The translations under genes were made by a program, and so were the position numbers. Source: Podospora pseudocomata (Eukaryota > Ascomycota > Sordariomycetes > Sordariales > Podosporaceae). From it: a stretch of DNA of 64,000 bases. Every line of letters starts with the position of its first letter. The stretch's first letter is position 1. Positions 46,476 to 57,678 of the stretch are shown here, piece after piece. The notes beneath the pieces are model-generated. The model was not told the DNA's origin and made no database searches. It was given only the letters and a program-made list of their open reading frames with translations. The stretch covers positions 1,736,001 through 1,800,000 of the forward strand of contig NC_085890.1 of assembly GCF_035222375.1 (NCBI RefSeq), in the 5' to 3' direction.

Positions 46476-48906
46476 ATGGCCCCATCAATCCCAGTTCCTA
46501 CCCAGGGTGGCATGTTTCACACCTTCCAAGGCGTCACCCCACGGAAGCAGTCAACAGACTCTCAAGATAGCACAAAGACCAGCTCCACAGGTACAGCCAA
46601 GAGGATAACAACACCACATGCTTGTGCCGAGTGCAAGAGACGGAAGATGTAAGTCAGATCAGATCCTCAGACAGGAAAAACATATCTAACCAGGTGTGCT
46701 CAGCCGCTGCGATGGTCAACAACCATGTGGTCAATGCCTCTCCAGCCGGGCTCCCAAGAGATGTTTCTACGACAAGCACAGACAAAGAGTGATCCCATCA
46801 CGCAAGACACTCGAAGCTCTATCACAGTCCCTCGAAGAATGCCGGTCGATCCTGAAGCGGTTATACCCAACACAAGATGTGCAGTCTCTTCTGCCTCTCT
46901 CCAGACAAGAACTCCTCAGCCTTCTTGACAGGCCAACAATAGATACTTCGGTCGGCGGCTTACCATCACCACCATTAAACACCAGTCCCATGTCGGACTT
47001 GGACTCACCAATGATGCCAAAAACGGAGAACCTGCTCGAGCAGATGCCATCCAGAGACACAGAATGGGACGAGGAGCGAAGAGGAAGAGACCCGATCCCA
47101 GCCGAAGCCGACGACATCAACGCTCTCTCGCTCTCAGTAGACCGCCAAACATCCTATCTCGGTGCCTCCTCCATCAAGGCCGCCCTCATGGTCATGCTCA
47201 AGGTCCAACCCGGCCTCCGAAACTCTCTCGCAGCCCCATTAAACGGAGTCGAGATGTCCCACAACTACCCAGCCATCCGCCAGAAGCCCACCACCCAAAA
47301 GGACCCCCAACGCATCCCATGGTCCTGGAAGGGCCAAACACTCATCGACGCCTACTTCAAACGCATCCACGCTTTCGTTCCAATGCTCGACGAGTCCACC
47401 TTCCGCGCTGATTACCTCGAAGGCCAACGAACCGACGCCCCATGGCTCGCTCTGCTCAACATGGTCTTTGCCATGGGTTCCATCGCGGCTATGAAATCGG
47501 ACGACTACAACCACATCAACTACTACAACCGCGCCATGGAGCACCTTCCCATGGATGCCTTTGGCTCCTCCCACATCGAGACGGTCCAGGCCCTCGCCCT
47601 CATCGGAGGTTACTACCTCCACTACATCAACCGGCCCAACATGGCCAACGCCGTCCTCGGCGCCGCCATCCGCATGGCCTCCGCTTTGGGTCTTCACCGT
47701 GAGTCCATCACGGTAGGTCTCCCAGGCAGCGACATCATCGCAGCCGAAACCCGCCGCAGAACCTGGTGGTCCCTCTTCTGCCTCGACACATGGGCCACCA
47801 CCACCATGGGCCGTCCCTCGTTCGGCCGCTGGGGTCCCGCGATCAACATCCGCCCCCCCGAGTTCGGCATCAACGCCAACCGGGATTCATCCCAGCACGC
47901 AGGAATCCTCCCTCTGATCGAAAACATCAAATTCTGCAAGATCGCCACTCAAATCCAAGACATGCTCGCCATCACCCCCCTTCTCAGGACAGAAGACCGC
48001 TGCGCCATCGACGCCCAGCTCGTAAACTGGTACACCTCCCTCCCTTGGCTCTTGCGGACAACCGACCCCTGCGCGGAACCGCTCTACATGGCCCGCTGCA
48101 TCATGAAGTGGCGCTACCAAAACTTACGCATGCTCCTCCACCGCCCCGTCCTCCTCTCCCTTGCCTCCTCCGGCCTCAACCCCCACACCCAAGCCTGCGA
48201 CGCGGACCTCCAAGCCATTGAGACCTGCCGTGAACTCGCCGCGGCCACCATCGAAGACGTCGGCCGTGAATGGACCCGCAACCAAATGAGCGGCTGGAAC
48301 GCAGTCTGGTTCCTCTACCAAGCAGCCATGGTCCCGCTCGTCTCCGTCTTCTGGCAATGGGGCTCTCCCCGCGTGCCAGAGTGGCTCAAGCAAATCGAGC
48401 AAGTCCTCGACCTCCTCGAGGTCATGGAAGAGTGGTCCCTCGCCGCCCGGCGCTCAAGAGAGGTAGTCTGGCGTATGTACGAAGCCTCCCGGGCAGTCCA
48501 AGCCCAAGGCGCCGCTGCCCGCTCCCAATCCCCCGCCAGCCTCCACATCACCACCACAGCCGACAGCATCGTCGTCGGCGGCGGAGAAGTTCACATGAGC
48601 CCCATTGGTCTCGAGCCAGTCGACGGAATGGGGGGTATGATGGGCCTGCTTGATCAAGGGGGTCTATGGGATCTAGACGGGATGTACTGGGGTGGAAACG
48701 GCCCTCAGTCCCCAACACACACTGGAAACCCAGACGACAGCGCCGCCGCCGCCGAGTTTGCCGCTTACGCTGCTGCTCAACAAGCCGCCTCCGCCGCTCA
48801 TCATCACCACCCCGAGCTGATGCAGCATGTGGACTATGGGATGATGCACCACCACCACGCTGGACATCATCACGTGGGGATGGAGGGCTTTGGGTATGTT
48901 CAGTGA
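46476..48906 (+). CDS. Zn(II)2Cys6 fungal transcription factor
   Basis: Two exons (46476-46648, 46704-48906; a 55-nt intron inside the zinc cluster) encode 791 aa. The binuclear cluster HACAECKRRKIRC...CGQC...C has spacing C-x2-C-x6-C-x5-C-x2-C-x8-C and lies near residues 47-78. A coiled-coil linker with TLEALSQSLEECRSILKRL follows. The fungal-specific middle homology region covers about residues 220-560 (YFKRIHAFVPMLDES, GAAIRMASALGLHRE, RRRTWWSLFCLDTW). The C-terminus is Ala-rich, then His-rich with three runs of three to four His. The cluster and following DKHRQRVIPSRK segment look strongly conserved, suggesting a regulator of carbon or cell-wall-degrading enzyme genes, but I cannot name the orthologue. 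An nearly 8-kb upstream gap fits a highly regulated gene. Confidence 0.9.
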
Positions 48907-51900
48907 GCTAGCTGATTACCTAAGAACACCATCACCCTCCCTCCCCGGCTGTATCACAATCCCACCCGGAACATCGGCCCCCTTCATATTCCCCAACGCT
49001 ACCCTACCGTCACACCCACTGGCGTCTCAAGCAACTCAAAAAATAAAAGTCTGGGGTAACCGGGCAGTCTGGGGTAAACAGGGATTATTTTCCCCCTTCT
49101 TCACTTCTTCTTCGTCGTCATCATTTTATATGACAATTCTTTTTTTAACACCCCAAAATTTTCACTTTATTTCATTACAACTCAAAGCAAATGGAACGGA
49201 TGGAAACGGATGGAATCGGGGCCGGATATACCACAACTTACTTTTTTTACTTCTGGAAACGAAATTTGTTTGGGTTGCTTTTTTGCTTTTTTCTCTTGCA
49301 CATATTTTTTTGTATAAACAATGATGATGAATGAGAGAAAGAGGATGAAGCAGGAAGGTCGGTTGGGGAAAAAGATCGGAAAAAACACACGCACGCAAAT
49401 CTCCTACAATAAACAAAACAGGAATTGGGAAAGTTGGAAAGGACAGGACGAGGGAGTTCTCAAATTAGGTTTTGTCTAGGCTTATACCCAATGTTCCACT
49501 TTTTTACAACAAACTTCACCATTATGTCTTTGACTGTTTATTCGCCCTCTTGGGTTTGATGCGATGAAGAAACAATAAACATGGGCAAGAACATTGAGTC
49601 AAAGGGATGCATCGGGCGTTTACTCGGCCCTGTAGAAAATACCCGGAATGACCACTCCCCTATCCCACAACTGATTGGACTCTCACCATCATCACTATTA
49701 CTTCCCTTGCCCCTCCTAGCCATTCATCTTCCCTCTCTGTCACACACACAACTCCGTAATTCGAAGGTTATACCTAGCTAGCGAATACATTCCTTCCTTC
49801 TTCCCCGCATTCTTCTCTCATGCAACCTTGACGTCCACCATCAAAACATATCCCATCATCAAACACACAGACCCTTCAGCGACTTGGTACAGTATCACTG
49901 TGGATATTATGGAAGCGTTCACAAAGGTTTCCAGCCAAGCCTCATCATCCAATAAGAGTCCACCGGTCTTGCACGCCGAAGCCGACATTCCAGAAAGCTT
50001 TTACACCTTCTTGGCTACCCTTCGTGTCAGTGTCAAAGTCGCAACATCCGATGGCGACGTGACATGGCTTCCTCAACATACCAGCTATCTTGAGGCAGCA
50101 TCTTGAAGATCACTACGACCACACACACTGAGAAGACTTCACTTCCGGGAACTACGCTCGTCCGTCTCCGGCTCAGCCACCCCTAGATACAATACAAGAT
50201 CATCCGCACTAGGTACTCTCAGCTGTACAGAAGATAACCCGGATGGGCCATATCTGCCGTGTCAGCAATGCGACAAGTCAGTTTCCTCTAGTCTTGGGTG
50301 CCTGTATGCTGTACATCTCTGGAAGGGGAGAGGAGGATATGAGGGCCGATCCGGCAAGCATTTGGTAGATGTGGGGAGCATCGTCCTGACAGCTTCACAC
50401 CACGTGGGAATCCAAAATGTTATCCGGGCAGATTTCGCCTTTTGATGTTAGGCGAAGGGTCAAGAAGGAGCAAAAGATCGACAACTCCCACCCGTAGTCA
50501 ACTCAGCCACTTTCTGGGGAAAGATCGGTCTCTGTGTGTCACCATCATGGTCGCCTCTGGGGACTTTTGGAAGGTATCCGGAAGGACAAAAGAGGTGATC
50601 GCCGGTTGGGCTGGTGGCAGGATCAGCCGTCAAGCCGTCTGCTAGACTCAGGGGGAAATGTCCTGCCATGCGGTCGGTTGTGTCCCTTGCTGTCTGCATC
50701 TGCATCTTCGAGAAAGTCGCTGATGTCGGAGACTGTCGTGAAAAGTTGGAGTTGGTGGTGGGGCAGATCATCGATCGACTTGGAAGAACCAAAGGTGACT
50801 GGGGGTGAAAACGGCTTCCTGAACGGGGCCCGTCAGGCCAAAAAAACGGTGTTGTCTCATTGGTTGGCTGAATCTGTCGGGTGTTCGCGTCGAGGATGTT
50901 GCTGCAATCTGGAGTGACGGCCCGAAGCGCAGAGGGCCCTGCTGGGTACCTCGGCCTCTCAAGCAGACTCCGCCTGTTTGACCCCCTGTGCTCAGGTACC
51001 TGAGACGTTGGACATGTCAGCCACCCCTGTTCAACGGTTTTGAGATGTGGGGTAAATGCACCCCAGGTCTTCTCCAAGCTGGGGAAGAAATGAAATTTGA
51101 CAGGGGTGGAGGGGGGAAATGCGGGGTTAAGCCATCGTTCCAACATTCTCATGCCTCTGGATCGCGAAAAGCGCAGCGACAACCCACCTGCCTCTTCTAG
51201 CCCAGCATTGGTGAGACAGAAGCAATAGGAGACGAGGCGTATAGGGGGGCTAGCTCACCTCGTCATCATCATCCTTGTCGAGGTATCGAATCTCGTGTGT
51301 GCAACCACTACACACCAACTGTTTCGTTGATGATCGCCCGTGCTTGTTGATACTGTCGGTAGATGGAAGCAAAATGCGGGGTATCCAACCCATGCCTGGA
51401 GATCACAGGTTCTTGGTTTTTTTTTGTTTCTCCTCTTTTCTTTTTTTTCATCGGTCCTTTAGGCCGTCATCAAAGCTTGGCCCTGACGGCATTGTCATCC
51501 GCCGACAGGCTCTCCACCCCATTGCCGGCCTCTTGATGCAACAGACCTATTAGGCTTGCAACTGTCCAACTGCACGCCCGGACCTCATCACACCAGCAGG
51601 TCGTCGACAGCACATGCCATCACCGCTTCTTGTTCACCTTCGGATGCGGTGGGGCTGGGAGGCCGGAGAACGACGGGTCTGGGGGCAGCCACGTCGGTAG
51701 TAACAAGTTGTGGTATTCCGTACTTTGAGACCGGGCCGTCGATGTTTTGCTCCGGGGCCGGCATGATTTTGGTCCTGAAGGACCCTTGGTGGTTGTGGCA
51801 ACTACCATGTATGGCTAATGTTTGGTGCGTGATAATGTCTTTGTCGTGTTGTGTCGTCTTGTCTTGTCTTGTCCGTCGGGCTCGTACCAAACCCCGACTC

Positions 51901-54801
51901 CTCTTGTCTTATTGAACTTCAGCCACAAAAAGCTTCGTCCTGTGCCCAGAGATTGCTGGGGTGGCATTTACCAGTGGACAAGTTAGATCGGCTCAGGGTC
52001 GCGAGTGTGCTGTCAATCGGCCAACAGGAGGGGTTTGCAGTTACGTGCACCGAAAGCAAGCAAAACACATTCAGCCGGTGCGGACAGAAGGAAACAATTG
52101 GCGAGAGGCCGACAGCGTGCATCAAGATGTGGTAAGCTTTGGTGGTCGAGGTGAGAGGAACCTGCAGTTGCCAGATCATGGTTCGGTCCGGAGCTGCCTA
52201 CCTCAGGAGCACCTGCCATTGCAATCATGAAATCCGACGTCTGCACCTGCCTCCTGGAAAATCCCAGAAAGGAACTGGCAAGCGCGGGGGGCTGCAGGCT
52301 CACTTCTCTCTCATGTCGGTACTCGTTTCGATCATTCCAATCCACCACCGACACCGACGCCGGCACAGACATGCAAGCCATTGCAATCAATCTCCGGCTT
52401 CCGGACCCGCCATGCCGCATGAGGGGCCGGAGATGTGGAGACAGGGAATCCCCCAACTATGACAAGTTTTTTGCGCACACCGAGAGCCTGTTCTGTGGCG
52501 GTGATAGGTTACCATGGATCACGAAACATGTTTCAGGGCCTTTGAATCTTATCTCTTCCGTCGTTGTTATCTCTTTATTTCACGGCGCGAAGATCCCGCG
52601 CACAGACTTGCTGTTACTGTCTCGATATATTGTCTTGTTGTGTTGGCATGTTGCTAACAAGCTTCTCTAGGTGGTTGGCGTTTCATACGTGCAGCGCGCG
52701 GCTGGGAACGTGGCAGGGCAGCCTCCAGAGCAAAGACAGTTGGGGAGCATGACGCGGCCGGAACAAGCCGTTGCTGTCCACTCCCAGTCGTGGGAGCGCC
52801 ATCACCTGAAACGTCATCGCCGTGCATGTGGTGGCGCTCAAGTTCAGGAATCGAGGAGAGATAGCGCCGGCTCTCCCGTCCCCTCCATCTGTCGAGCTCT
52901 AGATACGACAGATGGCATCTCCTCGCCGGGGACATGGAGGTTTCAGACCTGCAGCGTGCGACTCACCGTCTTGTCTTGATCTGGAAGTCTGGTCGGCGTG
53001 GACAACGCCATCGGTATGACAGAAAATAAGCTTTGGGACCGCTGGCTGGAAGGGCGCGACAGAGACGCGCCCTTCCAGCGACTCGTCGCGGCTCTGCGAG
53101 AGAGCAACAAGCAGGGACTGGGCTTGATTGATGGACCAATACATGATATCGTAGAGAGGGGTGATGTTGTGATGATGATTTCAGACATTTATTTCATTCT
53201 CTCGCCGTATCGATGTACCAGCGTCTCTGAGATGGCATGTGATGTTGCCACAAGAGGCTCTCGTTGTCGATACGGTTAGATAATACGAGCTGGATACTCG
53301 AGAAATACAATCAAAGAACACGAGCAGGATGTTTGAGAGCCTTGAACTGGCAGAGATGGAATTCCATTCCTTGTTTTTCAGCTGCCTCTTAGTCCATACT
53401 CGATGAATTCTTTCAAAACTCGAGAGTCCAACACCAAGTGGTGGTGACCTATTAAGGTCATTTTAAAGCGCCCGAGAATCTCAAAACCAAACAGTAGTTA
53501 GATTGGAGATGCTGATTCGAAGTAACTAAGGTAGGTGGTCTCCTTTTACGTGTGTTGATTAAGTGGTTGGTAAGAAGATAGGGGCAAGTGGCTCCCATAT
53601 AAATACCGTTGCTACAGCACCCTGAGTCGCTTAAAGACAAATGGCCACAGTCGAAGTGCAATTCTGTCACCAAAATCAGAGTGCAAGTCTGTAACATTGG
53701 GTAGTACAGCATCTTATTACCGAACGGTTGCTTGTAAGACAATACTTCCCAGGATGAATAAGTTTTTGTCAACACCATCAACAGTCCAGGCCAGTTCATG
53801 ATCAGTCTTTCGATTCTTCATTATCAATCGAATTTATAAACCAGATGACCATCAGGAGGACTCGGCTGCCCCAGCCCCTGGCTCAAGGCATATCAATACG
53901 CGATGGCGCCTTTTGATTTACGGCCGTGCAGCTATGAAAATAAGGTTTGAGGATCTGCGGTGCAAAGGGACGACCGAGCAAGTGTCACCCGCACTGGGAC
54001 CAATCAAGAAACTGCTATTGCTTAGTGGTCTCCAAACAGCCATGGAAAAAGCGTTTGCAGTCGGTTTGGGACGGCTTCACGCTCCAAGACAGCTGTCAGA
54101 AACGGGTGATGGCGGCCCGCGGGGAGATTCAGCCCCATACACGGCGCGCAAACCGAGATTGGGATGGAAGCGGAGCAAGATCCAGAATATTGGGAGTCTC
54201 GCCCAGGGGCATGGATGGGCATAGGTGGGAGATACGGTCACGCAAGACACCCCATGTCTCGACATGACGCAGCGATGTCTGCCCCTCGTCCATTGCCACC
54301 AGCAAAGATGCATGCCTGTCGACAACAATTGAAGCTAATAACAGAAATCCCTCCTGCGCAATCCTTTGATTCCGAGCCTCTCACTGCATCTCTACGGCGG
54401 GGTTGAAGGGGGTCTCTGTGAACTCTAACGGGCGGTATCAGCTACCGGCCGTAGCACTGACTGTGTGGGTGCAAGGGAATGAGCCAGGTACACAAACATC
54501 GATTCTCTCGAAGTTCCCCTTATCCTCGGAACCCCCCTCATTAACCTGCATGCTGGCTCCAGTTCCATCGCCTCACTTCATCTGAATGACGATGTCGGAT
54601 CGAGGATCAGGGTCGGAGCAAGTTCTTGGCTAGGCCAAGTTTGGGATTTTATGATTTCAACACCTCTCTCAATGATCAAGTATAACTAAGGCAGGCATTC
54701 CGTGTTACTACCTCTTCATTCTCTCAAACAAACAACAGAAGTATCTATCAAGTACATACAACTCAACACTTTACACATCGACCCAACAACCAAGCCTCAC
54801 C
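48907..54801. other. gene-poor region between the zinc-cluster and MFS genes
   Basis: Nearly 5.9 kb with no gene I can support. The first 600 bp are T-rich and likely 3' UTR. A frame at 49828-50106 lacks a proper ATG at its start. A strong hairpin lies at 53045-53079 (listed separately). The last few hundred bases (54700-54801) are A/C-rich and look like the MFS leader. Confidence 0.45.
53045..53079. repeat. perfect 14-bp inverted repeat with 7-nt loop
   Basis: The left arm at 53045-53058 (GCTGGAAGGGCGCG) and right arm at 53066-53079 are perfect reverse complements around the loop ACAGAGA. The GC-rich stem would form a stable hairpin in RNA or a small cruciform in DNA. No gene or transposon end is adjacent. 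Confidence 0.85.
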
Positions 54802-57078
54802 ATGAAAGTCAAACCTTCAGACCCGGTGATGACCGTCACTCCAGTGGCAATGGACTCTGAAAAAGAAGCCATCGCTGTCACCGAAACCACCATCGACTCT
54901 GCAGATGAGAAGCCCCCGGTTACCAGCACCCCAGCGAACTCGGAAGCAGAGAAATCTCCTTCTGTTCGCGTTGTCCAACTCATCGCGAACACACCTCCCT
55001 CCACACCCAGACCTTTCTTTGTTGAGGGTAGGCCTACCATTACACGCACCCGCTACTTCATTCTCGTCTTTGGGTACGTCTTTATTCATGCTCCAACGTC
55101 CTCGACTTGAAACACTAATACACACCAGTCTGACATCCGGTCTCTTCCTCTCCATGCTCGATGCCTCCATTGTTGCGACCTCTCTGTTCAGCATTGCTAG
55201 TGATATGAAGAATTTTGAGCATATAAACTGGGTGGCCTTGGCCTATGGTCTCACTTACCTCGGTTTCGCTGCACTTTTTGCCCGCGTGTCCGATGTGGTT
55301 GGCCGTGGAGATGCTTTCGTCGTTGCATTTTGTATCTTCATTGCATTCTCTCTTGGCTGTGGTTTCAGCGAGACTATTGAGCAGCTTATCGTTTGTCGTG
55401 CTTTCCAAGGAGTGGGCGCCGGAGGTAAGTTACCTAGTCTTTATCCGGGCCAGTTTGATAGGTGAGGAGCTGACGCGAGAACAGGACTTTACAGTATCAG
55501 CATGATCGTCTTGCCCGAGCTGACTCCGGACAAGAACAAGAAGTACATTGGTGCCATTGTCGGCATGGTGATTGCCACTTCAGGTGTGATGGGGCCTGTC
55601 CTGGGTGGGGTTTTGACTCAATACATCACTTGGAGATGGGTCTTTTGGATCAAGTATGTTGTGAAACTAGGTCCGCGATAAGATTGAGCATCTCGCTAAC
55701 TTGTCTGTAGCGGCCCTATTGGTGCTGTGGCTCTCATGCTGTTTATTCCGGCTTGGCCCGCCGAGGAATATCTGCCTATCTATGAGGACCGGTCCTGGAA
55801 GGAGCTGGACTATCTTGGGTCTTTCCTTCTGTAAGTCATGCTTCCCCACACCTCTGCCGGTATTTGCTAACATTACGAACAGTATGGCCTTCGCAGTCTT
55901 GGTTGTTTTTCCCTTCCAGAACCTATCAAGTCAAAAGTCAGAGGGCGACTTGTCCAGCATGAATCCATACGCCCAGCCAACATTCATCTACCCCCTCGTC
56001 GGCGCCGCCCTTGCTCTCTTGCTGCTCATCGGTTGGCAAACATTTGCTATCCGTGGCCCTCGGAAACTCAAGTCCCTCGCCTTTGCCTTCCCCCCTTCCC
56101 TTTGCAACCGAAAGTACATCGCCACAATTTTGGTCACAGCCCTAACCGGCTTCCCTTATCTCTTGTCCGTGTACGCATTTCCCATCCGCTTCCAAGTCGT
56201 CCACGGGAAATCATCCTTCGAAGCAGGCCTCATGCTCCTCCCTATGCTAGCCTCCTCGGCCATCGGAACTGTCACAGCCAGTCTAGTCAACAACGGGTGC
56301 ATAACAGGACAGAAGAAACCTCGCTTTTTTGAGACGTTTCTCCTCGCCTGTCTGACTATGCTCATCGGCTGCGCCGCCCAGACAACAATGGGTAACACCG
56401 ATGACGGGAGAATCACCGGGTTCGACGCCAAAGATGTCGGGTTGCTGTCCCTCATTGGCTTTGGGTTTGGCATGTCGGCCTGCGGAGCGACAATGTTTAT
56501 CAACCTCGAAAGTCCCATCGGAGATCACGGTATGTCTTTCCCTTTTATTTCCAACCCCACACAATCGCTTACAACCCCCCCTAGCATCCGCCCAAGGCAT
56601 AATAACCCAATTCCGCATCCTAGGCGGCTCAATCGGCATTGCTGTCTCTTCCGCCATCTTGGGGGGGAAACTTCGTCCTTCAACAACCCCCGAAATGAGC
56701 TCTCTCGTCCTGGCTCACATTGTCAGCCCAACGCCAGACTTTGGCGATGATAACTGGGCCGCTGTTCGCAAGGTGTATACCTCTGCGTTGAGGGAGGACA
56801 TGAAAGTCTGCTGCGGGGTGTTGGCTGCGGCGGTGGTGTGCAGTCTGTTTGTTTACCGCCGGTACTGGCTCACGACGGGGGAGATTATGGAGTTGAGGTA
56901 TGAGGAGGAGCAGGATAGGAGGATTGGACTTTTGAGGGAGGATGTGGAGCCTCATGTGAGGGTGGTGAGGGATAAGTTGGTCAAGATTAGGGAGGAGATC
57001 TTTGAGGGGAAGCGGAGGCCTTTTCCCGGGATTAAGCGTGGAAGGACGAGGTTGGGGGAGGAGATGGAGGGAGTTTAG
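54802..57078 (+). CDS. MFS transporter, drug:H+ antiporter type (probably DHA2, 14 TM)
   Basis: Six exons (54802-55073, 55129-55424, 55485-55653, 55711-55830, 55883-56529, 56585-57078), all with short introns (52-60 nt) and matching phases, give 665 aa. A polar N-terminal tail of about 85 residues precedes the first membrane segment. MFS motifs are visible: LDASIVATSLFSIA (TM1, motif D1-like), ARVSDVVGRGD (motif A loop), CRAFQGVGAGG (motif B) and [28 protein letters not shown] (motif C region). At least 12 hydrophobic segments follow, and the C-terminal tail of about 75 residues is charged. The family exports drugs, toxic metabolites or siderophores. The substrate is not readable from sequence, and no biosynthetic cluster flanks it. 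Confidence 0.88.
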
Positions 57079-57678
57079 GGAAAAGCAACGGGGTCGATGG
57101 AGGGTGAAGGGTGGCGGTGGGAGTTGGAGTGATGGTCGAAAGAGTGGGTGGATGGGTGGATGGGTGAATGGGTGGATGGGTGGATGGGTGGAAGAGATGA
57201 AAAGGGGTTTTTGTGTTGAGAGGACGGTGGTTCCCGATCATCGGTGAGGACATCGATCTTGATGGCATTCTTTTGGGTCTTTTCTTCTTCTTTCTTTTCT
57301 CTGGTAAATTCTTGCAAGTTGGATATTCAAGACTGTCAATCTATTTCTGTGAATAGTTACAAAGCCTGCAATGCGACCAAATCCGAGTTTTGTTTCGGGT
57401 TTGGATCGACCAGGTCTTGGGTGCCTAAATATTTGTCCAGGTTGACATGTGATCCTCTTGCAGCTCATCATCCAGAGGTCCTTTGACTCTACCTGTTTGG
57501 CTAAAAAGTACCTAGCTCCTGTAATGTATACCACAAAACGTTTAATGTAGCGGTCGACATCTAGACCGGGGTATCTGTAAATTTGGGAAATAAAAGCAGA
57601 GAAAGCATCTACTGTCTAAGGTATACAAAAGGTGGACCGACCAAGCCACGGCCTAGCATGCACCATGTAATGTCACTT
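57079..57678. other. 3' region between the MFS gene and the kinase pseudogene
   Basis: 600 bp between converging genes. It holds the GGGTGGAT minisatellite and otherwise nothing recognised. Confidence 0.55.
57146..57192 (+). repeat. GGGTGGAT minisatellite
   Basis: About six tandem 8-bp units, one with a G-to-A change (GGGTGAAT), starting about 70 bp after the MFS stop codon. G-rich tracts of three recur every 8 bp, so a G-quadruplex on the plus strand or transcript is possible. Confidence 0.85.

Noticed and set aside
49828-50106. 92-codon plus-strand frame after the zinc-cluster gene
   Set aside because: It has no ATG at its start and no family features; an internal ATG would leave only about 65 codons.
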